DNA of 35,172 nt from JAHJCL01 sp043818355 (GTDB lineage: Bacteria > Patescibacteriota > Minisyncoccia > Minisyncoccales > DG-74-3), in assembly GCA_043818355.1 (NCBI GenBank), contig JBDRFX010000016.1, positions 1-35,172 of the forward strand, read 5' to 3'. Under the pieces are notes generated by a model that had not been told where the DNA came from, searched no databases, and saw only the letters and a list, made by a program, of their open reading frames with translations. Every line of letters starts with the position of its first letter. Within the stretch, counting starts at the first letter, position 1. The position numbers and the translations under genes were made by a program. Shown one piece after another: positions 1-6,974 of this stretch.

Positions 1-822
1 AGGCATTAAGCCATATTTTATTGAAAACTCCATGCATTCTCTATTATGTGATGGATCATCGCAATACGTTTCACATTCTTTACCACGACAGTCACCTGGT
101 CCTTTTCCTCCTGTTTTTCTAGCCATCTCAGCATCTTTTTCTGACATAAATCCTGCGGCTACAGAAAAATTCATACATTCTTCAAAATGTTCTTCCTTAG
201 AACAATATTCATCACACTCTGCTTTCCCCCTGCAATTTGGTGGTTTAACTCCTTTTCTTATAGCTTCTAAAACCTTCTTGGAGTCTCCTCTTTCTTTTTC
301 GGGCATTAGACCTGCTGCTTCACTAAAAGTTAAACATTCTTCCATGTGTTCTGGTTCATAGCAATAAATATCACACTCTTCTCTGCCCATACAATTAGGA
401 GGTTTGATACCTCTTTCAATAGCTTTCATCACTTTTTCAGATTCTTCTATTTCTTTTTCATCCATCAGATCATTTTCTTGAGCAAAAGCAATGCACTCTC
501 TAATGTTATCAATATTGTCGCAATGTATTTTACATTCTTCGTGACTTCTACAGCCACCTGGTCCTGATTTTTCGTTAATTTCTACCATTTTTCTTCCCAT
601 TTTGATATCTTTTTCAGATATTAACTTATGCTGTTCAGCATAGCCTAAACAGGCTGACATATTTTCTTTCTCATCACAATAAAGACCACAAGTTTCTTTA
701 TTCTCACAATTTCCTAACTCGGCAATTGGATAAACTAAATTATCAAAAGCATCTTGAGCTAAAATAAAACTAGCTGAGTATAAAAACAGAAAACTTAGAA
801 TTATAATATATATTTTCTTCAT
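1..822 (-). CDS. Secreted cysteine-rich repeat protein (C-terminus beyond window)
   Basis: A reading frame starting at the ATG at 822 stays open to the window edge, giving 274 residues without a stop. Residues 1-22 form a signal peptide (MKK, a hydrophobic stretch ending SFILA, then Q). The rest is five repeats of about 50-53 residues. Each has four cysteines, spaced C-x5-C-x3-C-x8-C in the first four (C39/45/49/58, C91/97/101/110, C144/150/154/163, C197/203/207/216) and C-x4-C-x3-C-x8-C in the last (C245/250/254/263). Between them lie acidic helical segments with a recurring G-L/F-M. The frame is 5 nt downstream of the 76-aa membrane protein, so the two are probably co-transcribed. I associate such proteins with Parcubacteria, but no function is known to me. 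The cysteines could form disulfides outside the cell or bind metal. Confidence 0.85.
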   Translation of the reverse strand, partial: MKKIYIIILSFLFLYSASFILAQDAFDNLVYPIAELGNCENKETCGLYCDEKENMSACLGYAEQHKLISEKDIKMGRKMVEINEKSGPGGCRSHEECKIHCDNIDNIRECIAFAQENDLMDEKEIEESEKVMKAIERGIKPPNCMGREECDIYCYEPEHMEECLTFSEAAGLMPEKERGDSKKVLEAIRKGVKPPNCRGKAECDEYCSKEEHFEECMNFSVAAGFMSEKDAEMARKTGGKGPGDCRGKECETYCDDPSHNRECMEFSIKYGLMP

Positions 823-827
823 ACAAT

Positions 828-1058
828 TTATTTAAATGGATTTTTGTATTCTATCTCTTCAAAAGGATTAACTACATCATCTAGGGGATTAGTAGACGGC
901 ATTTTTTCTAAAGGATTAGTAATAACATTACTTTCTTTGGCGACTTCCAAAATATCTAAAACTCCTTGATAACTAGCTGGTTTATCTTTGTGATAAAAAA
1001 ACCAATAAGCACTCATAACAATGGCAAACAAAACCACAACTATAATACTTTTTTTCAT
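828..1058 (-). CDS. Small membrane-anchored protein with NPL/NPF motifs
   Basis: The 76-aa product has an N-terminal hydrophobic anchor (about residues 4-22, after MKK). Its outside-facing tail carries four Asn-Pro-Leu/Phe motifs (NPLEK, NPLDD, NPFEE, NPFK-end). There is no lipobox cysteine, so a signal anchor is more likely than a lipoprotein. It lies 5 nt upstream of the Cys-repeat protein and probably leads that transcript. A promoter upstream (TTGCTT at 1103-1108, 17-bp spacer, TATAAT at 1080-1085) makes this pair independent of the iron-sulfur operon. Function unknown; the NPx repeats and the pairing suggest a surface role, which is inference. Confidence 0.75.
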   Translation of the reverse strand: MKKSIIVVVLFAIVMSAYWFFYHKDKPASYQGVLDILEVAKESNVITNPLEKMPSTNPLDDVVNPFEEIEYKNPFK

Positions 1059-1079
1059 ATTGTTTAACTATTTAATTTA

Positions 1080-1108
1080 ATTATACAAATTAAGAAAAAC
1101 TAAAGCAA
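1080..1108 (-). promoter_or_regulatory. Promoter of the small anchor / Cys-repeat pair
   Basis: The minus strand shows TTGCTT, a 17-bp spacer and a perfect TATAAT, ending 21 nt before the ATG at 1058. The predicted leader is about 14 nt and has no Shine-Dalgarno sequence. Confidence 0.55.
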
Positions 1109-1126
1109 AAAAATATCACCTAAAAA

Positions 1127-1600
1127 CTATTTCTTATACCTTCCTTCTACAACTTCTTTTTCTTTTTCAACTCTCTTTAGTCTCTTTTTTAATTTATCCG
1201 GAATTGGTCTACCATTTTTCTTTAAATAGTCATGAATAGCATCAAGCAAAGCGTCCACAGCTAAAACAGAACAATGTATTTTGATAACTGGTAATCCTCC
1301 AAGTTCGTCCACCACTCTCTGTCTATCAAATTCAAGTGCCTCTTCAATGGTTTTGCCTTTGACTAAATCTGTAATAACGCTACTGGTGGCAATAGCAGCT
1401 AAACAACCATATGTTTCAAACTTTATCTTAGAAATTATCTCCTCTCCTTTCTTGTTCTTGCCAATCTTAATATATAAATGCATAACGTCACCACAAATCA
1501 AGTTGCCGACCTTACCAATTCCGTCAGGATTTTTAATCTTTCCATAATTGTGTGGATTTCTAAAATGCTCTATAGCTTTTTTAGTATATAATTTTTTCAT
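1127..1600 (-). CDS. iscU: Iron-sulfur cluster assembly scaffold IscU/NifU-N
   Basis: The protein is the scaffold on which sulfur from the desulfurase and iron form a [2Fe-2S] cluster before transfer to target proteins in the cytoplasm. The three ligand cysteines of the family are present: C36 in the CGD motif with the conserved Asp38, C66 in YGCLAAIATSS, and C110 in IKIHCSVLAVDAL. At 157 aa it is longer than E. coli IscU (128 aa) because of a basic, charged C-terminal tail after about residue 135. It overlaps the desulfurase stop by 4 nt, so translation is probably coupled. No chaperone pair (HscA/HscB) or ferredoxin gene is next to it, so this is a reduced isc-type system. Confidence 0.93.
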   Translation of the reverse strand: MKKLYTKKAIEHFRNPHNYGKIKNPDGIGKVGNLICGDVMHLYIKIGKNKKGEEIISKIKFETYGCLAAIATSSVITDLVKGKTIEEALEFDRQRVVDELGGLPVIKIHCSVLAVDALLDAIHDYLKKNGRPIPDKLKKRLKRVEKEKEVVEGRYKK

Positions 1601-2751
1601 CTTTTAAATGGTGAAATATCTCTTAATTTTTTAACAACTTTAGGCAAAACCTTTAGAACTCTATCTATTTCTTTTTCTGTTGTCCATCTGCCCAAACTTA
1701 TTCTCAAAGAACCATGAGCTTGCTCGGGTCTTAACCCTATGGCCAAAAGAACATGGCTGGCTTGAAGTTTAGCAGAAGAACAAGCAGACCCAGTAGAAGC
1801 ATATATTCCATTAAAATCTAATTGCATTATTAAAGACTCTCCCTCAATAAAATTAAAACCAAAATTAGCATTATTGGGTAATCTTTTTTTACTATGACCG
1901 TTGAGTCGACTCCCTTTAATTTTTAAAACTCCATTAATTAATTTATCTCTTAAACTAATCTGTTTTTTGGATTCTACCTTCATTTCTTGAGCACAAATCT
2001 CACAAGCCCTACCAAACCCGACAATGCCCGTACTATTCATTGTAGAAGACCTCAGACCCTCCTCATGCCCTCCTCCATGCAAAATGGGCTCTATATTCAC
2101 TCCTCTCCTAATAAATAAGCAAGCTACTCCTTTTGGCCCATACATTTTGTGAGAAGAAGCAGTTAATAAATCTATATTCATTTTATTTACGTCAATCGGA
2201 ATCTTTCCTAAGCTCTGAGCGGCGTCAGTGTGAAATAAAACTCCCATCTCTCTACAAATCGCCCCGATTTCTTTAATGGGTTGAATTGTTCCTATTTCGT
2301 TATTAGCGTGCATAATAGAAACTAAAACTGTATCTTTTCTAATGGCTTTTTTGATATCATCAATATTAATAAACCCAAAACCATCTACTTTGATTCTGGT
2401 TACTTCAAATCCTTTTTTCTCTAACCATTTACTAGATTCTTGAATGCAAGCGTGTTCAATAGAAGAGATAATAATATGTTTTCCTTTTTTAGAATAACTT
2501 TGAGCCACTCCTTTAATGGCTAAATTATTACTTTCTGTAGCAGAGCTAGTAAAAACAATTTCTTCTGGATTAGCATGCATCAAAGAAGCAACTTGGGATC
2601 TGGCTTTTTCTATAGCAATGAATGCTTCTTGTCCAAAACTGTGCAAAGAAGAACTGTTTCCTGGTTTCTTAAACCAAAAAGGAGTCATTTCTTTAATTAC
2701 TCTTTTGTCTACTGGCGTTGAAGCTGCATAATCTAAATATATTTTTTCCAT
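1597..2751 (-). CDS. iscS: Cysteine desulfurase (NifS/IscS family)
   Basis: This PLP enzyme takes sulfur from cysteine and passes the persulfide to the IscU scaffold encoded directly downstream; it may also feed tRNA thiolation. The N-terminus IYLDYAASTPVD is typical. H100 in the SSIEHACI segment, the PLP lysine K202 in SSHKMYGPKG, and the catalytic cysteine C324 in STGSACSSAK are all present. The length (384 aa) is normal for the family. It begins one base after the regulator's stop codon and overlaps iscU by 4 nt, so the three genes form one operon. The start at 2751 fits the family N-terminus. Confidence 0.96.
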   Translation of the reverse strand: MEKIYLDYAASTPVDKRVIKEMTPFWFKKPGNSSSLHSFGQEAFIAIEKARSQVASLMHANPEEIVFTSSATESNNLAIKGVAQSYSKKGKHIIISSIEHACIQESSKWLEKKGFEVTRIKVDGFGFINIDDIKKAIRKDTVLVSIMHANNEIGTIQPIKEIGAICREMGVLFHTDAAQSLGKIPIDVNKMNIDLLTASSHKMYGPKGVACLFIRRGVNIEPILHGGGHEEGLRSSTMNSTGIVGFGRACEICAQEMKVESKKQISLRDKLINGVLKIKGSRLNGHSKKRLPNNANFGFNFIEGESLIMQLDFNGIYASTGSACSSAKLQASHVLLAIGLRPEQAHGSLRISLGRWTTEKEIDRVLKVLPKVVKKLRDISPFKR

Positions 2752-2752
2752 A

Positions 2753-3145
2753 TTATTTAATTAAATCTTTTAAAGTCATGGAGTCTAAAGATTTATTCAA
2801 AGAAGTATATATCTTGCTCCAAAAGCTTTTTGTTAAACATTTTTCTTCTTGTGGACATTCCTCACCATAAAGACACTTAACAGAAGGAAAGCCTTCTTCT
2901 AAAGCTCTAACTATTTCTCCTATTTTGATTTTATTGGCCTTTCTGGCTAGAAAATATCCTCCTGTGGCTCCCCTCTTAGTTTCTATTAAATTAGCTTTTT
3001 CTAATTTACTAAATATTTTTTCTGAATAATCAAAAGGAATATTTTCTTTTTCAGAAATTTCTTTTAGAGATACAATTCTGTCTTCATGACAAGCCAAGTA
3101 AACCATGCCCCTTAAACCGTATTGTGATTTTGTTGAAAATTTCAT
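2753..3145 (-). CDS. iscR: Rrf2-family regulator, IscR-like
   Basis: A 130-aa winged-helix regulator leads the iron-sulfur operon. Residues 1-66 carry the Rrf2 DNA-binding domain (KSQYGLRGMVYLA, and the wing RGATGGYFLA). The cluster-binding loop has C91, C97 and C103 with exactly the C-x5-C-x5-C spacing of IscR (C92/C98/C104). The IscR histidine ligand (H107) is replaced by lysine (K106), so the fourth ligand must differ or be supplied otherwise. Its promoter contains a close match to the IscR type 1 operator, so cluster-dependent autorepression is likely. Calling it IscR rather than another Rrf2 member rests on the cysteines, the operator and the gene context. Confidence 0.88.
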   Translation of the reverse strand: MKFSTKSQYGLRGMVYLACHEDRIVSLKEISEKENIPFDYSEKIFSKLEKANLIETKRGATGGYFLARKANKIKIGEIVRALEEGFPSVKCLYGEECPQEEKCLTKSFWSKIYTSLNKSLDSMTLKDLIK

Positions 3146-3153
3146 CTTATTTT

Positions 3154-3178
3154 AAAACCGACTATAATAGTCGGCTTT
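3154..3178 (-). promoter_or_regulatory. IscR type 1-like operator
   Basis: On the minus strand the site contains CCGACTA-TTA-TAGTCGG, a perfect 7-bp inverted repeat. Compared by eye with the E. coli IscR type 1 consensus (ATASYYGACTR-www-YAGTCRRSTAT), 22 of 25 positions agree, including the whole GACTR/YAGTC core. It starts directly after the -10 box of the operon promoter and covers the expected transcription start, a classic position for repression. Confidence 0.85.
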
Positions 3179-3206
3179 AGTATATCAAAATCAAAAATAC
3201 TGTCAA
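3179..3206 (-). promoter_or_regulatory. Promoter of the iron-sulfur operon
   Basis: A consensus TTGACA (3201-3206), a 16-bp spacer and TATACT (3179-3184) lie on the minus strand. The start of transcription should fall near 3172, inside the inverted repeat, leaving a leader of about 27 nt without a Shine-Dalgarno sequence. Confidence 0.8.
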
Positions 3207-3209
3207 CAA

Positions 3210-3674
3210 TTATTTTAAATTTATAAACTTTCCTTTAACCATTTCTATTAAGTCTTTGGACTTAAGCTTGAATACAGCTCTTGGATTTCCTGCTGCTGCC
3301 CAAATATCTTCATATTGTAATAAATCATTATCAATAAAAGTTTGAATAGAAGAAATATGTCCAATAGGAGGAACTCCTCCAATAACAAATCCTGTTTTCT
3401 CTAAAACAAAGTCTACATCCGCCCTACCTACTCTTTCCCCTATTTCTTCTTCAATAATTTTTTCATCAACACGATTTATTCCACTGGCAATAATTAGAAT
3501 TGGATTATTAGATTCAGATTTAAAAATAATAGATTTTGCAATTTGAGCTATAGAACAATTTAAAGCATTAGCGGCATCAACAGCTGTATGTGTGCTTTCG
3601 GATAATTCTATTACTTCATAACCAAAACCTAATTTTTTTAATTCTTCTTGAACTGTTTGACTATTAAGTTTCAT
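3210..3674 (-). CDS. YbaK/EbsC-family aminoacyl-tRNA deacylase
   Basis: Proteins of this family hydrolyse misacylated tRNAs such as Cys-tRNA-Pro or Ala-tRNA-Pro in the cytoplasm. The 154-aa product shows the family pattern: a TAVDAANALNCSIAQIAKSI segment with the conserved lysine K47, the GGVPPIG loop at 99-105, and AGNPRAVF at 128-135. Its substrate cannot be told from sequence. It stands alone between the small RNA unit and the iron-sulfur operon. An extended -10 box (TGATATAAT) ends only 8 nt before the ATG, so its mRNA is probably leaderless or nearly so. A second, more distant paralogue lies at 33599-34117. Confidence 0.88.
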   Translation of the reverse strand: MKLNSQTVQEELKKLGFGYEVIELSESTHTAVDAANALNCSIAQIAKSIIFKSESNNPILIIASGINRVDEKIIEEEIGERVGRADVDFVLEKTGFVIGGVPPIGHISSIQTFIDNDLLQYEDIWAAAGNPRAVFKLKSKDLIEMVKGKFINLK

Positions 3675-3682
3675 ATAGTCAC

Positions 3683-3691
3683 ATTATATCA
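3683..3691 (-). promoter_or_regulatory. Extended -10 promoter of the YbaK-like gene
   Basis: The minus strand reads TGATATAAT, then 8 nt, then the start codon at 3674. Transcription starting 6-8 nt after the box would leave almost no leader. Confidence 0.6.
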
Positions 3692-3714
3692 AAAATATTT
3701 TAAAAACTTAAACG

Positions 3715-3737
3715 GGGTATACAAAAAATGTATACCC
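3715..3737 (-). terminator. Hairpin at the end of the small RNA unit
   Basis: A 9-bp perfect stem (GGGTATACA/TGTATACCC) with a 5-base loop is followed on the minus strand by a weak T-rich stretch (CGTTTAAGTTTTT). It separates the small RNA from the YbaK-like gene. The weak T-run leaves room for a regulatory palindrome instead. Confidence 0.5.
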
Positions 3738-3869
3738 TTATTCTTAGGAAATTCTATAAAAAGAACTAATAAGAAATGGATGAGAGATTTATGGGCTTCT
3801 TGTAGGCTTGTCCTCTTAACTTGTCTAGAACAACACAGTGGACACCGACATCAAGTCCAATCTCTATCC
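3715..3869 (-). ncRNA. Structured small RNA, identity unknown
   Basis: A gene-free stretch carries a complete small transcription unit: a perfect promoter, a folded body and a terminal hairpin. The predicted transcript starts at about 3869 with GGATAGAGATT, which pairs with AATCTCTCATCC (3778-3789) in an 11-bp closing stem with one bulged C. Inside is a large asymmetric open region (about 14 and 19 nt), then TGTCC/GGACA, another internal loop, and a TTGT/ACAA tip with loop TCTAG. The rod with an open centre recalls 6S RNA, but the body (about 92 nt, roughly 155 nt to the hairpin) is short. The SRP RNA motif (GGAAGCAGCC) is absent. No plausible protein frame fits. Confidence 0.6.
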
Positions 3870-3875
3870 ATAATC

Positions 3876-3903
3876 ATTATATTATTTATCAAAACTTTGT
3901 CAA
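3876..3903 (-). promoter_or_regulatory. Consensus promoter of the small RNA
   Basis: TTGACA (3898-3903), a 16-bp spacer and TATAAT (3876-3881) match the sigma-70 consensus at all 12 positions, the strongest promoter in the window. The predicted start coincides with the first base of the RNA's closing stem. Confidence 0.8.
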
Positions 3904-3914
3904 CAAAAAAAGAT

Positions 3915-4151
3915 CTATTTAAAAATCTTTTTCTTAATATGTTTAATTTCAACAGATTCTTCTAAAAGCTCTCCTTTGTGTAGCTTATATAATAAAGGAA
4001 TAACTCCACACTTATCACATTCTCCCCAACCACATTCAATTCCATCTTTTTTATTAAGTTTTTTACATAAAGCAATTTCTCTGTCAAAAACTTCTTTATC
4101 AATAATACCCACCTTAAGCCCTGTTTCACAAGTTATTCTTTTTTCCTTCAT
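3915..4151 (-). CDS. Small cysteine-containing protein, unknown function
   Basis: I do not recognise this 78-aa product. It has C8, C29 and a cluster C40-x4-C45-x2-C48 (ECGWGECDKCG) that could form a small zinc site. The ends are lysine-rich. The reading frame is open further upstream to 4214, but that would overlap uppS by about 50 nt; the ATG at 4151, 10 nt after the uppS stop, is preferred. It is probably co-transcribed with uppS. Confidence 0.6.
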   Translation of the reverse strand: MKEKRITCETGLKVGIIDKEVFDREIALCKKLNKKDGIECGWGECDKCGVIPLLYKLHKGELLEESVEIKHIKKKIFK

Positions 4152-4161
4152 TTTTAAAAAA

Positions 4162-4866
4162 TTAATTTTTAGTATCCCCTCCAAACCTTCTTTGGCGATC
4201 ATTATATTCTTCAAAAGCTTTATCTAGGTCATCCTCTCCAAAATCGGGCCAAAGCTTGTCTGAAAAATACAATTCTGCATAGGCTGACTGCCATAGAACA
4301 AAATTGGACAATCTTTTTTCTCCACCAGCTCTAATGACTAAATCGGGACTAGGACTTCCAGCCGTAGAAAGATTATTTTCTATTAATTCTTCTGTAATGT
4401 CCTCGGGTTTTACTCCTTGAGACATAATTTTTCTTAAAGCTTCAGTAATATCCCATTTTCCACCATAACTTACTCCTAAATTTAATAAAAACTTATCGTT
4501 ATCTTTGGTTGCATCTTCAATATCTTCAATTACTTTCTGCAAAGATGGAGATAATTTATATTTTTGACCAATAATCTTAATTCTTACTCCAGCTTCTTGA
4601 AATTTAGCAATTTCTTTAGGGTTGCTTAATCCTGTCTCAAATAAATCCATTAAATATTGCACCTCTTCAGAAGATCTTTTCCAGTTTTCTGAAGAAAAAC
4701 CAAAAACAGTAACAATCTTAACTCCTTTTCTCTGGCACCACTTTAAAAAATCTTGAAATTTCTCATTTCCCTTTTTATGCCCATCTATAGATTTTAAGCC
4801 TTTTTGTTTAGCCCAGCGCCTATTGCCATCTGGAAACAAAACAATATGATTTGGAATTTTATTCAT
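4162..4866 (-). CDS. uppS: Undecaprenyl diphosphate synthase
   Basis: This cis-prenyltransferase adds isopentenyl units to farnesyl diphosphate to make the C55 lipid carrier of peptidoglycan and surface glycans. The catalytic FPDGNRRWAK motif (Asp13) is at the N-terminus. FSSENWKRSSEEV, the RAGGEKRLSNFVLWQSAYAE region and the LWPDF motif near the C-terminus are all present. The length (234 aa) is normal. Its start codon overlaps the stop of an upstream 48-aa membrane protein as ATGA. The product would serve the cell-wall enzymes encoded later in this window. Confidence 0.96.
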   Translation of the reverse strand: MNKIPNHIVLFPDGNRRWAKQKGLKSIDGHKKGNEKFQDFLKWCQRKGVKIVTVFGFSSENWKRSSEEVQYLMDLFETGLSNPKEIAKFQEAGVRIKIIGQKYKLSPSLQKVIEDIEDATKDNDKFLLNLGVSYGGKWDITEALRKIMSQGVKPEDITEELIENNLSTAGSPSPDLVIRAGGEKRLSNFVLWQSAYAELYFSDKLWPDFGEDDLDKAFEEYNDRQRRFGGDTKN

Positions 4867-5009
4867 TGAATTTTCAGTGGTTCTATATAGTAATTCTTAA
4901 CAATTATAAATCCTAAAGCAAAACACAAACAAAGCATTAAAACTAGAATTATAAAGAATATAATATCATTAATGTTATCTTTGACAAAATGTCTAATTTC
5001 TGTTAACAT
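4863..5009 (-). CDS. 48-aa single-pass membrane protein
   Basis: A short frame runs from the ATG at 5009 to a TGA that overlaps the uppS start by 4 nt (ATGA). The product begins MLTEIRHFVKDN, followed by one long hydrophobic helix (about residues 15-37, rich in I, L, F, with two Cys) and a short tail ending IEPLKIQ. The overlap suggests that its translation is coupled to uppS. It might be a small membrane partner or a leader that sets uppS translation. It has no recognisable family. Confidence 0.6.
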   Translation of the reverse strand: MLTEIRHFVKDNINDIIFFIILVLMLCLCFALGFIIVKNYYIEPLKIQ

Positions 5010-5056
5010 TTCAATATCATTTTAACATAAATTCATTATAATTATAATTTAAAATC

Positions 5057-5329
5057 ATGGCAAAAACTAAAGCCGGAGGAACGTCCCGTAATGGAAGAAG
5101 TTCTGGCCCACAATATTTAGGAGTAAAAAAGTTTGACGGAGAAAAAGTTCAAACTGGTAGCATTATTATACGCCAGAGAGGAAATAAATTCCTTACCGGA
5201 AATAACGTCAAAAAAGGAAATGATTATACCATTTACTCTATGAAAGATGGTGTTGTTAAATTTCAATCAAAAAAGAAAAAACTATTCAATGGTTCTCAAA
5301 GAATGGTACGAATTGTTAATGTTGAATAG
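5057..5329 (+). CDS. rpmA: Ribosomal protein bL27
   Basis: The protein sits near the peptidyl transferase centre of the large subunit. The N-terminus MAKTKAGGTSRNGR, the LGVKKFDGEKV segment and IIIRQRGNKF are diagnostic. It has no N-terminal cleavable extension of the Firmicutes type. The usual partner rplU (bL21) is not next to it. It is transcribed away from the uppS unit and its end overlaps the convergent pyrG by 14 nt. TATAAT at 5043-5048 lies 8 nt before the ATG, so the mRNA leader is very short, and no Shine-Dalgarno sequence is present. Confidence 0.96.
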   Translation: MAKTKAGGTSRNGRSSGPQYLGVKKFDGEKVQTGSIIIRQRGNKFLTGNNVKKGNDYTIYSMKDGVVKFQSKKKKLFNGSQRMVRIVNVE

Positions 5330-6935
5330 CAGCATTGATAAACTCTCTGAATAAAGGAGAGGGATGAAGCGGTCTAGACTTAAATTCAGGATGAAATTGA
5401 GTTCCAACAAAAAAGGGGTGATCGGGTAATTCAATAATCTCTACTAAATCTCTATTGGGATTAATCCCAGCCATAATCATTCCCTTCTCTTCTAATACTT
5501 GTCTATACTTGTTATTAACTTCATAGCGGTGACGATGTCTCTCAGAAATCATTTCAGCGCCATAGGCCTTAAAGCTTATGGTGTTTTCTTTTAACTTACA
5601 GTCAAAAGCTCCCAATCTCATGGTTCCACCATAATTCTTATTCTCTATAAGCTCTTTTTGCTCTTTAACAAAATCAATTACAGGATGCTTAGCTTCTTTT
5701 TCAAATTCAGTGGAATTGGCACCCTTAATATCACAAACATTTCTGGCAAACTCAATAACAGCCATTTGTAGTCCTAAACAAAGACCAAAATATGGAATTT
5801 TATTCTTTCTACAAAAACCCACTGCCTTAATCTTTCCCTCAATTCCCCTATTACCAAATCCACCAGGGACTATAATACCATCAAAATTATTTAATTCTTT
5901 CAAAACCTCTTCATTGTTCTCATATTTTTCGGCATCTAGCCAAGTAATTTCTGGCTTTCTTTCATAATACCAACAAGCATGTTTAATAGACTCAATAACA
6001 GAAATATAAGAATCCATTAAGGTAAAGTTCCCTGTTTTAAAATATTTACCAACAATGCCTATTTTTACAGGTTCTATTGAATTGTTTTTTCTTTGAATAA
6101 AACTTCTCCATTCTTCCATTCCATTCTTCCTTGCTTTCAAACCAAATTTCTTCAATATCTTATTTCCTATCTCTTCTTTCTCAAAATTAATAGGCACGTC
6201 ATATATAGAATCAACGTCAGGAGCTGAAATAACATTCTCTGGTTGAACATTACAAGAAATAGATATTTTGTCTTTTCTAGGCTCGTCTAACGGAACTTCA
6301 CTTCTTCCTAAAATCATATCTGGCTGGATACCAGCCATATTCAACCACTTGACTGCCTGTTGAGTGGGTTTGGTTTTCATTTCTCCAGTACTTTTCAAAA
6401 CAGGAAGATATGTAACTAAAATAAACATAACTCCATCAGGTTCTTTTAAATTCAAAATACGAGCAGCTTCCCAAAAAAGTTGATTTTGATATTCTCCAAT
6501 AGTTCCTCCTATCTCTATTAAAACAAAATCGGCCTTATCAATTTCGGCCGCTTTTTTAATAGAACCAATTATTTCGTCAGAAATATGAGGAATAGCCTCT
6601 ACACATTTGCCACCATATTCTAAGTTTCTTTCTCTATCTATGACCGCCTTATACACTTTTCCGGTAGTAAGAGAATTATGACTTCCCAAGTCCTGTTCTA
6701 AAAATCTTTCGTAGTTACCAAGATCTTGATCGGCTTCGGTACCATCATCAGTGACATAAACCTCACCATGCTCAATGGGATTCATGGTGCCAGCGTCTAC
6801 ATTAAGATAAGGATCTATTTTAACTGTTGTAATTGAGAATCCTTTAGCTTTTAATATTTTTCCTATGGATGACGCGGCTACTCCCTTGCCAACTCCCGAC
6901 ATCACGCCACCTCCAACAAAAATGTATCTTGCCAT
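5316..6935 (-). CDS. pyrG: CTP synthase
   Basis: The enzyme aminates UTP to CTP with ammonia from glutamine. The synthetase domain starts at ARYIFVGGGVMSGVGKG (P-loop); the C-terminal class I amidotransferase domain has the nucleophile C386 (GLCLGLQ) and the H515/E517 pair (QFHPEF), numbered from the chosen start. That start is the ATG at 6935, giving 539 aa, because family proteins begin at MARYIFV. An in-frame TTG at 6974 would add 13 unrelated residues. GAGG precedes the chosen ATG by 4 nt, one of very few SD-like strings here. The gene follows rplI by 39 nt. Confidence 0.97.
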   Translation of the reverse strand: MARYIFVGGGVMSGVGKGVAASSIGKILKAKGFSITTVKIDPYLNVDAGTMNPIEHGEVYVTDDGTEADQDLGNYERFLEQDLGSHNSLTTGKVYKAVIDRERNLEYGGKCVEAIPHISDEIIGSIKKAAEIDKADFVLIEIGGTIGEYQNQLFWEAARILNLKEPDGVMFILVTYLPVLKSTGEMKTKPTQQAVKWLNMAGIQPDMILGRSEVPLDEPRKDKISISCNVQPENVISAPDVDSIYDVPINFEKEEIGNKILKKFGLKARKNGMEEWRSFIQRKNNSIEPVKIGIVGKYFKTGNFTLMDSYISVIESIKHACWYYERKPEITWLDAEKYENNEEVLKELNNFDGIIVPGGFGNRGIEGKIKAVGFCRKNKIPYFGLCLGLQMAVIEFARNVCDIKGANSTEFEKEAKHPVIDFVKEQKELIENKNYGGTMRLGAFDCKLKENTISFKAYGAEMISERHRHRYEVNNKYRQVLEEKGMIMAGINPNRDLVEIIELPDHPFFVGTQFHPEFKSRPLHPSPLFREFINAAIQH

Positions 6936-6974
6936 ATCCTCGGTAATTATAATTTTAAAAAACTCATCAAACAA

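Noticed and set aside
3778..3869. SRP (4.5S) RNA identity of the small RNA
   Set aside because: The conserved tip with a GGAA loop and the AGCAGCC strand is absent.
6936..6974. Longer pyrG starting at the TTG at 6974
   Set aside because: The extra 13 residues do not belong to the family; CTP synthases begin at MARYIFVGG-type sequence, and ATG at 6935 has a better context.
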